In this document: positions 17,564-25,159 of the stretch, one piece after another
Numbering within the stretch: the first letter of the stretch is position 1
Layout of the letters: every line of letters starts with the position of its first letter
Program-made: the position numbers and the translations under genes
Source of the DNA: Cupriavidus sp. WGlv3
GTDB taxonomy: Bacteria; Pseudomonadota; Gammaproteobacteria; Burkholderiales; Burkholderiaceae
DNA length: 64,000 nt
Assembly: GCF_023952475.1 (NCBI RefSeq)
Contig: NZ_JALHRX010000004.1
Location: 186,001-250,000, forward strand
Reading direction: 5' to 3'
Notes under the pieces: model-generated
Databases searched by the model: none
What the model was told of the DNA's origin: nothing
Seen by the model: the letters and a program-made list of their open reading frames with translations, nothing else

Positions 17564-18934
17564 ATGAGAAAAGATATCGATGTGCAAAAGGTTGCGGAGA
17601 CCGCCCGGTTCTCCGGGTTTCACGGCATCATCCTGTTTTGGTGTGTGCTGATTCTCGTGCTCGATGGCTATGACTTGGCGGTCGTCGGCGCGGCACTTCC
17701 TTCGATCATGAAGGAAATGGGCGTGGACGGCACCAAGGCTGGATTCATGGCCAGTTCGGCTCTGTTCGGCATGATGCTGGGCGCTATCTACCTGGGGACG
17801 CTTGGCGACAAGATTGGTCGCAAGCTGTCGATTTGCATCTGCGTGGGGCTGTTCAGCGTGTTCACTGCCGCTGCAGGCTTGAGCAGCGATCCGATCAGTT
17901 TCAGCGTGATGCGCTTTCTCGCCGGGTTGGGGATTGGCGGTGTCCTGCCGGTAGTCACGGCCCAGATGGGAGAATTTGCCCCCGGCAAGATGCGGGCGAG
18001 ATTGGTGACGATCGTATTTGCCGGTTATTCCATCGGCGGCATTCTGGTCGCCCTGACCAGCAAGCAGCTCATCGGCGCCTACGGATGGCAGGCCGTGTTC
18101 TTGGTAGCGGGCCTACCGGTGCTCTTCATTCCGCTCATCCTGTGGACGATGCCGGAATCGATGGCTTTCCTTGCCAAGAAGAGTCGGCAGAAGGAACTCC
18201 GGCGTGTTGTACAGAAGATCGCACCGGAGCTACGCATCGCCGATGACGATCGTGTTGTTGTACCTGAGGAAGCGTTGGCGTCCAATGCTCCCGTCAAGGC
18301 ATTGTTCGCCAATGGCCGTGCGCTGAGCACTGTCATGCTGTGGACGGCGTTCTTCACCGGGCTTTTCATGGTCTATTCGCTCAGCTCGTGGCTGACTAAG
18401 CTGATGGCGATGTCTGGCTACAGCCTCGGATCCGCGCTGAACTTTGTGCTGGTGTTCAACATCGGCGCAGCATGCGGGGCAATTGGCGGTGGGTGGCTGG
18501 GCGACAAGTTCAACATCAAGCATGTGCTGGTGGCCTTCTACGCGACCGGTGCGGTGTCGCTCACCCTCATGGGATACACGAAGGCTACCGAACTGCTCTT
18601 CGCTCTTGTCTTCGTCGTCGGCGCATCAACGCTCGGTACGCAGTTGCTCGCGTACGCCTACGCTGGCGAGTTTTACCCCGGCTCCATTCGGTCGACAGGC
18701 GTCGGCTTCGCCTCGGGAATTGGCCGTCTTGGCGCCATCGTGGCACCGGTGCTGATTGGGATGCTTGTCGCTATGAAGCTGCCGCTTGAGCAGAACTTTC
18801 TCGCGATCGGTATTGCAGGCGCGATTGGAACGCTTGCCGTCATGTTGGTCGACCACCGCCGCAGTGCCTCCGTGCAGACGAAACAAGATAGTTCGCTCTC
18901 CTCGCTGGAGGTGCAGGCGTCCACTCATCACTAA
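17564..18934 (+). CDS. MFS aromatic acid:H+ symporter (AAHS family)
   Basis: This 456-aa, 12-segment major facilitator resembles BenK/PcaK/MhpT. The conserved LDGYDLAVVGAALPSI of helix 1 contains the transport-essential Asp, followed by the loop 2-3 motif GTLGDKIGRK. The ATG at 17564 follows GGAGGAGA; an ATG at 17552 overlaps that site and is rejected. It sits between the nitroreductase and SDR genes and probably imports the pathway substrate across the inner membrane. Confidence 0.92.
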   Translation: MRKDIDVQKVAETARFSGFHGIILFWCVLILVLDGYDLAVVGAALPSIMKEMGVDGTKAGFMASSALFGMMLGAIYLGTLGDKIGRKLSICICVGLFSVFTAAAGLSSDPISFSVMRFLAGLGIGGVLPVVTAQMGEFAPGKMRARLVTIVFAGYSIGGILVALTSKQLIGAYGWQAVFLVAGLPVLFIPLILWTMPESMAFLAKKSRQKELRRVVQKIAPELRIADDDRVVVPEEALASNAPVKALFANGRALSTVMLWTAFFTGLFMVYSLSSWLTKLMAMSGYSLGSALNFVLVFNIGAACGAIGGGWLGDKFNIKHVLVAFYATGAVSLTLMGYTKATELLFALVFVVGASTLGTQLLAYAYAGEFYPGSIRSTGVGFASGIGRLGAIVAPVLIGMLVAMKLPLEQNFLAIGIAGAIGTLAVMLVDHRRSASVQTKQDSSLSSLEVQASTHH

Positions 18935-18949
18935 ACCACCGTTACCGAT

Positions 18950-19708
18950 ATGAAGATTCAGGACAATGTTTTTGTAGTGACGGGCGGCGGCTCCGGGCTG
19001 GGCGCCGCCACGGTCCAAGCCCTTGCCGAAAATGGCGCGAAAGTGGTGATCGTGGACCGCGATGCGGAGGCCGGCCAAGCTGTCGCCAAAGCATCAGGCG
19101 GTGCCTTCGTGCGGGCTGATGTCACGGATGAAGATAGTGTGCAAGGCATGTACGCCTTCGCCACGCGATTGGGCGCACTGCGTGGCGTCATCAACTGCGC
19201 TGGCGTTGCGCCCGCCGAGAAAGTCATTGGCAAGAGCGGGGTGCATGCCATGGCTTCGTTCAGCCGGACCATGCGCATCAACGTCGGTGGCACCTTCAAC
19301 GTGCTGCGACTTGGGGCCGAGATCATGGCCGGTCAGGAGGCGCTGGCGGATGGCGAGCGGGGCGTCATCGTCAACACGGCTTCCATTGCCGCATTCGATG
19401 GCCAGGTTGGGCAGACCGCCTACGCCGCCTCGAAGGGCGCCATCGTCGCCATGACGTTGCCGCTGGCGCGCGAGTTGGCGCGCTTCGGCATCCGGGTCAT
19501 GACTATCGCGCCGGGGATCATGGAGACGCCGATGCTGCTGGGGATGCCGACGGAAGTGCAAAAGGCGCTTGGTGAGGCCGTGCCATTCCCCCAGCGTATG
19601 GGACGGCCAACGGAGTTTGCAGACCTCGTGAAACACATCATCAACAGTCCATATCTGAACGGCGAAGTGATTCGTCTCGATGGCGCAATCCGCATGGCGG
19701 CAAAATGA
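18950..19708 (+). CDS. SDR, 3-hydroxyacyl-CoA dehydrogenase type
   Basis: This 252-aa short-chain dehydrogenase has NAD-binding TGGGSGLG (residues 11-18), NCAGVAPA near 82 and the catalytic YAASKGA motif near 162. The overall sequence resembles type II 3-hydroxyacyl-CoA dehydrogenases (HSD10-like) that oxidise 3-hydroxyacyl-CoA to 3-ketoacyl-CoA. It starts 15 bases after the transporter gene and is followed 10 bases later by a thiolase. That order fits consecutive beta-oxidation steps. Confidence 0.9.
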   Translation: MKIQDNVFVVTGGGSGLGAATVQALAENGAKVVIVDRDAEAGQAVAKASGGAFVRADVTDEDSVQGMYAFATRLGALRGVINCAGVAPAEKVIGKSGVHAMASFSRTMRINVGGTFNVLRLGAEIMAGQEALADGERGVIVNTASIAAFDGQVGQTAYAASKGAIVAMTLPLARELARFGIRVMTIAPGIMETPMLLGMPTEVQKALGEAVPFPQRMGRPTEFADLVKHIINSPYLNGEVIRLDGAIRMAAK

Positions 19709-19718
19709 GGAGATTGGC

Positions 19719-20918
19719 ATGACGAACACAAGCGATCCCGTGGTGATCCTGTCCGCGGCCCGCACACCGATCGGTGGCTTCCACGGCGAGTTGGCATCGT
19801 TGACAGCGCCGGAGCTGGGCGCCGCTGCCATCCAGGCCGCCGTGGAGCGGGCAAAGGTCGATCCTGCGTCGGTCCAGGAACTGCTGATGGGATGTGTCCT
19901 TCCCGCCGGACTTGGGCAAGCCCCTGCGCGGCAGGCGTCCATCAACGCAGGCCTGCCGCTTGGCGTGCCATGCGCGACGATCAGCAAGGTCTGCGGTTCG
20001 GGTATGAAGTCGGTGATGTTAGCCCATGACCTTCTTGTCGCTGGATCGAACGACCTCATGGTCGCAGGCGGCATGGAGTCGATGTCGAACGCTCCTTACT
20101 TGTTGCCGAAAGCGCGTGCTGGATACAGGCTTGGCCACGGCAAGCTCATTGACCACATGTTCTTCGATGGCCTCGAGGACCACTATGGCGATGATACGCG
20201 TGGCAGGTTGATGGGAACGTTTGCGGAAGATTGCGCCGACGCCTATCGCTTCAGCCGGGATGCACAGGACGAGTGGGCGGTTCTTTCGACGCTGCGCGCG
20301 CAGGCGGCGATTCAGGCGGGGCACTTTGCCTGGGAGACCGTGCCGCTAACCGTCGCTGGGCGCAAGAGCAGTGTGACGGTCCGGGAAGACGAGCAGCCGC
20401 GCAAGGCCGACCTGAGCCGCATTCCTACGCTGAGGCCTGCTTTCAGGCAGGATGGCACCGTGACACCGGCAAACTCCAGTTCGATTTCGGACGGTGCAGC
20501 GGCTCTGGTGCTTACCCGCCAGTCCGTCGCCGAGCGCATGGGCGTACGCCCCCTCGCGAGGATCGTCGGTCATGCTAGCCATGCCCAGGAGCCCGCCAAG
20601 TTCGCGACGGCGCCGATTGATGCCATTCGCAGGCTCCTGGATCGCACCGGATGGGCGACCGCCGATGTCGATCTGTGGGAAATCAACGAGGCCTTCGCAG
20701 TGGTCGCAATGGCGGCTATTCATGATCTCGGGTTGGATCGGGATCAGGTGAACGCCCACGGCGGGGCGTGCGCATTGGGACATCCTATCGGCGCTTCGGG
20801 TGCGCGAATTCTCGTCACGCTGCTTGGTGCGCTTCGAAGAATCGGTGGGAAGCGAGGTATTGCAAGTCTCTGTATCGGGGGCGGTGAGGCTACCGCTATG
20901 GCTGTCGAGCTCGTCTGA
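19719..20918 (+). CDS. Acetyl-CoA acyltransferase (thiolase)
   Basis: This 399-aa thiolase has the nucleophilic Cys92 in KVCGSGMKS, NEAFAVVAMAAIHD, the active-site His in GGACALGHPIGASGARI and the C-terminal acid/base Cys in CIGGGEATA. It would cleave a 3-ketoacyl-CoA to acetyl-CoA and a shortened acyl-CoA. The ATG at 19719 is supported by GAGGAG just upstream; an earlier in-frame start at 19680 lies inside the SDR gene. It completes a ligase, dehydrogenase and thiolase set. Confidence 0.94.
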   Translation: MTNTSDPVVILSAARTPIGGFHGELASLTAPELGAAAIQAAVERAKVDPASVQELLMGCVLPAGLGQAPARQASINAGLPLGVPCATISKVCGSGMKSVMLAHDLLVAGSNDLMVAGGMESMSNAPYLLPKARAGYRLGHGKLIDHMFFDGLEDHYGDDTRGRLMGTFAEDCADAYRFSRDAQDEWAVLSTLRAQAAIQAGHFAWETVPLTVAGRKSSVTVREDEQPRKADLSRIPTLRPAFRQDGTVTPANSSSISDGAAALVLTRQSVAERMGVRPLARIVGHASHAQEPAKFATAPIDAIRRLLDRTGWATADVDLWEINEAFAVVAMAAIHDLGLDRDQVNAHGGACALGHPIGASGARILVTLLGALRRIGGKRGIASLCIGGGEATAMAVELV

Positions 20919-20986
20919 TGCCATCCATGGCAACGTGGCGCGCCGACATTTTCCAGTGCGCGTCACGGGAACCCCTGCGACAGTCT

Positions 20987-21745
20987 TCAGTCACCGATGT
21001 GGGCGAACTGCCGCAGCCCTTCGAGATCGAGGATCTGTATGGAACCATACTCTATGGCAAGCATGCCGGCCTCGGCCAGTTCGCGAAGCGCCCGATTGGT
21101 GTTCTGCCTTGACAGGCCGGACAGACGGCCGACTTCCTCCTGAGACAAGCTCAGTGTCCGGTCGGTGGACGGGTAGAGTTGCTGGTGAAACAGTTCGGCC
21201 AGGCAGAATGCGACGCGAGCTGCTGCTTCATGCAGGCGGAGGTTGTGGACCAGGCCAACGTAGTAGCCGCACCGGGCATTGAGCTGGTCGATGACATAGC
21301 GGCTGAAGGCGGGATTGCGTTCAAGCAGCCAAAGGAAAGTCGCGCGGGGCACAAAGGCCACGCGGCTCTCCTTGATCGCAACGACCGAATATGGGCGCGG
21401 CTCGCTCTTCAGGACCGCCCCCTCACCAAACCATGATCCGGCTGGGACGCTGGCGAACGTGATGGCCCGTCCGCAAGCCGAGGCAGTGTCGACCTTCACC
21501 ATGCCTTCGATGACGGCCAGCCAGTGATCGGCCGGATCCCCACGATGACAGGCGACTCCGCCGGCGGGATATTGGCGCTCGTAGATGTCGGCCTGCACTC
21601 TGGCTTGTTCCTCGGCCGTCAAGCCAGCAAACCATGTCGAGCTTTCGACCAAGGATTCTAGCGAGGCGGAGCGGGAAGTTCGGGTGCGCTGGAGAAATTC
21701 TGGGCTAATGGATCGCTGCCGATGCGGGTTCGACATCATTTGCAT
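20987..21745 (-). CDS. Crp/Fnr-family transcriptional regulator
   Basis: This 252-aa protein has an N-terminal cyclic-nucleotide-binding-type beta-roll (residues ~35-150) and a C-terminal winged helix (LSLSQEEVGRLSGLSRQNTNRAL). It lacks the N-terminal cysteine cluster of Fnr. The ATG at 21745 follows a strong AAAGGAGG. It converges on the thiolase gene and probably controls the acyl-CoA locus. The effector is unknown. Confidence 0.9.
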   Translation of the reverse strand: MQMMSNPHRQRSISPEFLQRTRTSRSASLESLVESSTWFAGLTAEEQARVQADIYERQYPAGGVACHRGDPADHWLAVIEGMVKVDTASACGRAITFASVPAGSWFGEGAVLKSEPRPYSVVAIKESRVAFVPRATFLWLLERNPAFSRYVIDQLNARCGYYVGLVHNLRLHEAAARVAFCLAELFHQQLYPSTDRTLSLSQEEVGRLSGLSRQNTNRALRELAEAGMLAIEYGSIQILDLEGLRQFAHIGD

Positions 21746-21805
21746 GAAACCTCCTTTCTTGATGGGAGAGGCGTGCCGACAGCCGGGCGCTGCCTGCAGT
21801 CACGA

Positions 21806-21995
21806 TCACGACCGCGACGCCGGAAAATCCGCCGGCACTGCGTTCTTCCGCCACTTGCGCAGGACGAACCGCTGGATCTTGCCGCTGGGTGTTTTCGGCA
21901 ACGAAATGAACTTGCCGCGGATAGGCATGGGCGGCGTAGCGGTCCTTGACCCGCTGTTGGATCTCCGCGGCCATCTCGGGCCTTGGCGTGGCCAT
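21806..21995 (-). pseudogene. Remnant of an acyl-CoA ligase, internally deleted and frameshifted
   Basis: A ribosome binding site (AAGGAGA) and ATG at 21995 are followed at once by sequence typical of the C-terminal end of an AMP-forming acyl-CoA ligase: EIQQRVKDRYAAHAYPRQVHFV. One frame shift later comes LPKTPSGKIQRFVLRKWRKN, containing the usual catalytic lysine region. The whole N-terminal adenylation domain is missing. The gene therefore lost its body by internal deletion but kept its start and promoter region. It is distinct from the intact ligase at 14877-16541. Confidence 0.8.
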
Positions 21996-22033
21996 TCGTG
22001 TCTCCTTGCACTCAGCGCGGTGAGGCTGTCGCG

Positions 22034-22061
22034 CTTAAGTGAAATCATAATTTCACTTAAG
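22034..22061. promoter_or_regulatory. Perfect 28-bp palindrome, candidate TetR operator
   Basis: CTTAAGTGAAAT (22034-22045) and ATTTCACTTAAG (22050-22061) are perfect inverted 12-bp arms around CATA. The element lies 38 bases upstream of the ligase remnant start and next to a TetR gene. The half-site CTTAAGTGAAAC recurs at 22180-22191 with a poor second arm. Binding by the neighbouring TetR protein is inferred. Confidence 0.6.
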
Positions 22062-22128
22062 GCTACGGCTCACCCCATCATCTGTCAAGGACGACCTAGG
22101 TAGGGCATGTACTCAATAAAGGGAGTTA

Positions 22129-22153
22129 TCTCATAGAATTGAGGCGTATGAGA
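22129..22153. promoter_or_regulatory. Inverted repeat in the TetR / ligase-remnant interval
   Basis: TCTCATA (22129-22135) and TATGAGA (22147-22153) form a perfect 7-bp inverted repeat with an 11-base spacer. It has a protein-binding-site look. Which regulator would use it is unknown. Confidence 0.35.
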
Positions 22154-22253
22154 CGCAAACCATGCACGTCATCGGTCGCCTTAAGTGAAACAGTGGTTCA
22201 TTTTGTAAGAAAGGAGTGTCGCACTGGTTGCATGAGCCGCGAACGCTGAATTC

Positions 22254-22892
22254 TTAAGGCGGGAAACTCAAAGGGCGACCAGATACACCGCGAAGGCAGA
22301 AAGTGATAATGCTTGCCGCCTGAGGGATCAACGGCGCGGTATCGAGTCGGGTTTCGGAGCTCAGCGGCGCCACGAGCCCTTCGAACAGGCAGCCGACGAT
22401 GCAGTCAGCCGAGGCAGCAGCATCCTGGGCTGGAAACTCGCCGTCGGCAACCCCCTGTTCGATGATCGTCTTGAATACCCTGGACAACGCACGGTGATAG
22501 GTCAGCCTTGCAGACTCCACGTCGGGCTCGACCGGCTCCGCAACCAGCGCGTGCGCGAGTCGGCGACCTCGCAAGGCACGACTGGCGAAGGTCCAGGCGG
22601 CTGCACCCAGCCGCTCGCACGCAGTTCCGTCGCCCATGGCGATGCCTGCGACCACATCTACTTCCCGTTGCGCCGTAGTCTTGACGACTTCGACCATGAG
22701 CTCGGTCTTGGAGGGAAAGTAGCGGTAAAGCGTGCCAATGGCGATGCCCGCGGCATCAGCGATGGCCGTCATCTGTGCCTCGCGAAATCCCGACCGTGAA
22801 ACGAGGTCCCGCGCAGCTTTAAGAATAAGCGGATGCTTGTCGGCGCCGCGGCGCCGGATGCGAACACGCTGGGGATTCAGAAGATCTTCCAT
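22254..22892 (-). CDS. TetR-family transcriptional regulator
   Basis: This 212-aa protein has a TetR helix-turn-helix at about residues 22-68 (MTAIADAAGIAIGTLYRYFPSK) and a full-length ligand domain. It lies upstream of, and on the same strand as, the ligase remnant with its 28-bp palindrome. It is therefore probably the repressor of that former operon, in the style of acyl-CoA-responsive TetR proteins. It may now regulate nothing locally or may act on the intact locus nearby. Confidence 0.9.
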   Translation of the reverse strand: MEDLLNPQRVRIRRRGADKHPLILKAARDLVSRSGFREAQMTAIADAAGIAIGTLYRYFPSKTELMVEVVKTTAQREVDVVAGIAMGDGTACERLGAAAWTFASRALRGRRLAHALVAEPVEPDVESARLTYHRALSRVFKTIIEQGVADGEFPAQDAAASADCIVGCLFEGLVAPLSSETRLDTAPLIPQAASIITFCLRGVSGRPLSFPP

Positions 22893-23256
22893 GCCAGGCT
22901 ACTCGTCGCTCTGCTCGCGCCAGGAAAGTGCGAAGTCACCGATAACGCTGAGCCAATTATGCCACCGGATCAGGGCAAGCCGCCTTCGCCGGCCCTCGCC
23001 AGGGCCGTGATCAGAATCCTTGGGCAGAACCAGTGTCAGCAGTAGCTGCATTCCACGGCGCGAGCAGGGGACGTAGCGTTCGGCAATGTCACGTGCGAGA
23101 CATTCTCGCGTCTAGCGAGCCGCTAGATTCGGAAGTCTATGGCGTCAGTCAGCCGGACCAAGGCTGGTAAGCAGAAGGCGCGACGATGGTGCGCAAAAGG
23201 CCATTCCGCTTCTGACCACCCGGCTGCACCATACAAGCCATATTCAAGGAGACACC
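22893..23256. other. Non-coding gap
   Basis: This 364-base gap lies between the TetR start and a small possible ORF. It contains a short inverted repeat, TCTAGCG (23111-23117) and CGCTAGA (23121-23127). I see no gene. The TetR promoter should lie at its left end. Confidence 0.4.
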
Positions 23257-23466
23257 ATGACTTTCCCTCGTAACACATTCGCTGGCCTTCTAAGATCGCA
23301 CAAGAGCCTGCAGACCGGCGGCTGCCAAGGTTGTTGCAAATGTGAAATCGCGCCCATTGCGCCACAGTCCGAGCGGCAACAGATTACGATGCCGACGCTG
23401 CGCCGCGGTGGCGCCGCTTGTCGGTGCGGTCACGACGACCGCCCGCCTCCGTCGCCGCCACGATAA
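23257..23466 (+). CDS. Possible cysteine-rich small protein
   Basis: This 69-aa frame starts at an ATG with a good AAGGAGA 5 bases upstream. It has two cysteine clusters (CQGCCKC near residue 23 and CRCG near 56) that could bind metal. The last 37 bases overlap the end of the convergent AraC gene, and the tail is Pro/Arg-rich like an antisense shadow. It may instead be the preserved start of a deleted gene. I recognise no family. Confidence 0.35.
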   Translation: MTFPRNTFAGLLRSHKSLQTGGCQGCCKCEIAPIAPQSERQQITMPTLRRGGAACRCGHDDRPPPSPPR

Positions 23467-24470
23467 TCCGAAGGACTGACCCCATTGGCCCGCCGAAAGG
23501 CCCGGCTGAAGTTAGCCACATCGGTGAATCCGAGGCGGTAGGCAATTTGCGAAATCGGCAATTGCCCTTCGCGCAGCAGCTTCTGCGCGCGTCCGTTCCG
23601 GACGTCGATGGCGAGGTCGCGGAAGCTGCTGGCCTCCTTCTTCAGGTAGCGGTCCAGCGTGCGCGCCGAGATGCCGAGCAGCCCGGCAAGTTCCTCCAGC
23701 GTCGGCTGGCTGTCCTCGGCTTCGGTCAGCATCATCACCACCCATCCGGTCCAGTTGCCCTGCTCGCTATACCGCTGCAGCAGCGTGCGGCAGCGCTGCT
23801 CTGCCATGCGCACCGCGTGGGCATCGGCCATCGGCAGCGGCGCGTCCAGGCTCCAGGTATCGGCGACCATGCGGATCTCGGGCAGTGGCGACGCGCCAAA
23901 ATGCACGCGCGCGGGCGACAGTTCGCGATAGCGTGCCGCATGCGGTGGCGTTTCCATGGCCATGTAGATGTCGTAGACCGCCGACGGGTTGCGCAGCAAG
24001 GACTTGCATTGCAGGTGCGCCGACACGGCAATGGTCTCCTGGAGCAGGTTCAGCGTGTCCCGGCCCATGGGCAGGGCCGGCCGGAAGATGACTTCCGCGC
24101 GGTCGCCGCTGCGCTGGTAGCTCATCCTGAACATCCGCGTCAGGAGCTGGTAGTAGCGCGAGCACAGCCGCAGCACCTGGTCCAGCGTGGTGCACGAGAG
24201 CATGGCATAGCCGAGGATATCGTGCGAGTTCAGCTTCAGGCGGCATCCCCACTCGAAGCCGAGGTCGCTACGTCCGGTGGCGCGTACCGCTTCTGCCAGC
24301 AGGCGCTCGATCTGTTGCGAGTTGAGTCCGAAGTCCGTGTCGCGGAAGCGGTCCGGGTCAATTTCCGCTGCGCGCGCCAGTTCGTCTAGCGAGGTGCCGG
24401 CGGACTTGAAGTAGTCACCCAACAGCAAAAAATAGCGGGCCGGTAGCAGAGGGCGGGCAGCGGCTTTCAT
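23430..24470 (-). CDS. AraC-family regulator with arabinose-binding-type N-terminus
   Basis: This 346-aa protein has a long N-terminal domain of the PF12625 type (as in OruR-like AraC proteins, LGYAMLSCTTLDQVLRLCSRYY) and a C-terminal two-helix-turn-helix AraC domain (LLGISARTLDRYLKKEA and QIAYRLGFTDVANFSRAFRR). It is divergent from the cupin, DUF1254 and porin genes. Two direct repeats lie in the shared promoter, so it is the probable activator of that operon. Confidence 0.92.
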   Translation of the reverse strand: MKAAARPLLPARYFLLLGDYFKSAGTSLDELARAAEIDPDRFRDTDFGLNSQQIERLLAEAVRATGRSDLGFEWGCRLKLNSHDILGYAMLSCTTLDQVLRLCSRYYQLLTRMFRMSYQRSGDRAEVIFRPALPMGRDTLNLLQETIAVSAHLQCKSLLRNPSAVYDIYMAMETPPHAARYRELSPARVHFGASPLPEIRMVADTWSLDAPLPMADAHAVRMAEQRCRTLLQRYSEQGNWTGWVVMMLTEAEDSQPTLEELAGLLGISARTLDRYLKKEASSFRDLAIDVRNGRAQKLLREGQLPISQIAYRLGFTDVANFSRAFRRANGVSPSDYRGGDGGGRSS

Positions 24471-24516
24471 CTTGGAAGGGGAGGGGATAAAAGGCTTGAG
24501 ATCGGCGCAATGCCGC

Positions 24517-24550
24517 GTCTGAAAATGATAGGTCCCTGTCTGAAAATGAC
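24517..24550. promoter_or_regulatory. Tandem direct repeats, candidate AraC operator
   Basis: GTCTGAAAATGATA (24517-24530) and GTCTGAAAATGAC (24538-24550) share 12 bases and are 21 bp apart, two helical turns. They lie between the divergent AraC and cupin genes. This is the standard AraC site geometry. Binding is inferred. Confidence 0.6.
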
Positions 24551-24634
24551 AAGTCAGCAGCGGGTCTGCATCCCCAGAATGGGAGCCTGAATCAGCCGGA
24601 TCCGTCCCGGATGCGGCACGACAGGAGACAGGCC

Positions 24635-25111
24635 ATGCTGTTCGAATCCATCAACACCGGTTGCCTGGACGGCAACGATACGCCGTGGATGCCGTTTGCG
24701 CCGTATAGCAACGACGTGATGATCAAGTACTTCAAGATCGATCCGGTACGGGGGGAAACCATTACGCTGCTGAAGGCGCCTGCCGGCATGGAGATGCCGC
24801 GCCACCACCATACCGGCACGGTCATTGTCTACACCGTCCAGGGAAGCTGGCGCTACAAGGAGCACGACTGGACCGCCCACCCCGGCAGCGTGGTGTACGA
24901 GACCGCCTCGACGCGGCATACGCCTCAGGCGGCGTATGCCGAGGGCCCGGACATCATCACCTTCAATATCGTCTCGGGCGAGCTGCTGTACCTCGACGAC
25001 AAGGACAACATTATCGCGGTCGAGAACTGGAAAACATCGATGGACCGCTACCTCGGCTACTGCAAGGCCAACGACATCCAGCCCAGGGACTTGTCCACCT
25101 TCGAGGGCTGA
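24635..25111 (+). CDS. Cupin protein, 2,4'-dihydroxyacetophenone dioxygenase-like
   Basis: This 158-aa cupin starts at an ATG after AGGAGA. The metal motif PRHHHTGTVIVYTVQG and second cupin segment HTPQAAYAEG fit a ChrR/DAD-type cupin, and the whole sequence resembles 2,4'-dihydroxyacetophenone dioxygenase. That enzyme cleaves a C-C bond in an alpha-hydroxyketone using Fe(II). It leads a DUF1254-porin operon controlled by AraC. The substrate is uncertain. Confidence 0.75.
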   Translation: MLFESINTGCLDGNDTPWMPFAPYSNDVMIKYFKIDPVRGETITLLKAPAGMEMPRHHHTGTVIVYTVQGSWRYKEHDWTAHPGSVVYETASTRHTPQAAYAEGPDIITFNIVSGELLYLDDKDNIIAVENWKTSMDRYLGYCKANDIQPRDLSTFEG

Positions 25112-25159
25112 TCCGCGCACCGACAACAACACATCGTCCCGGCTCAAACAGGAGGAGAC

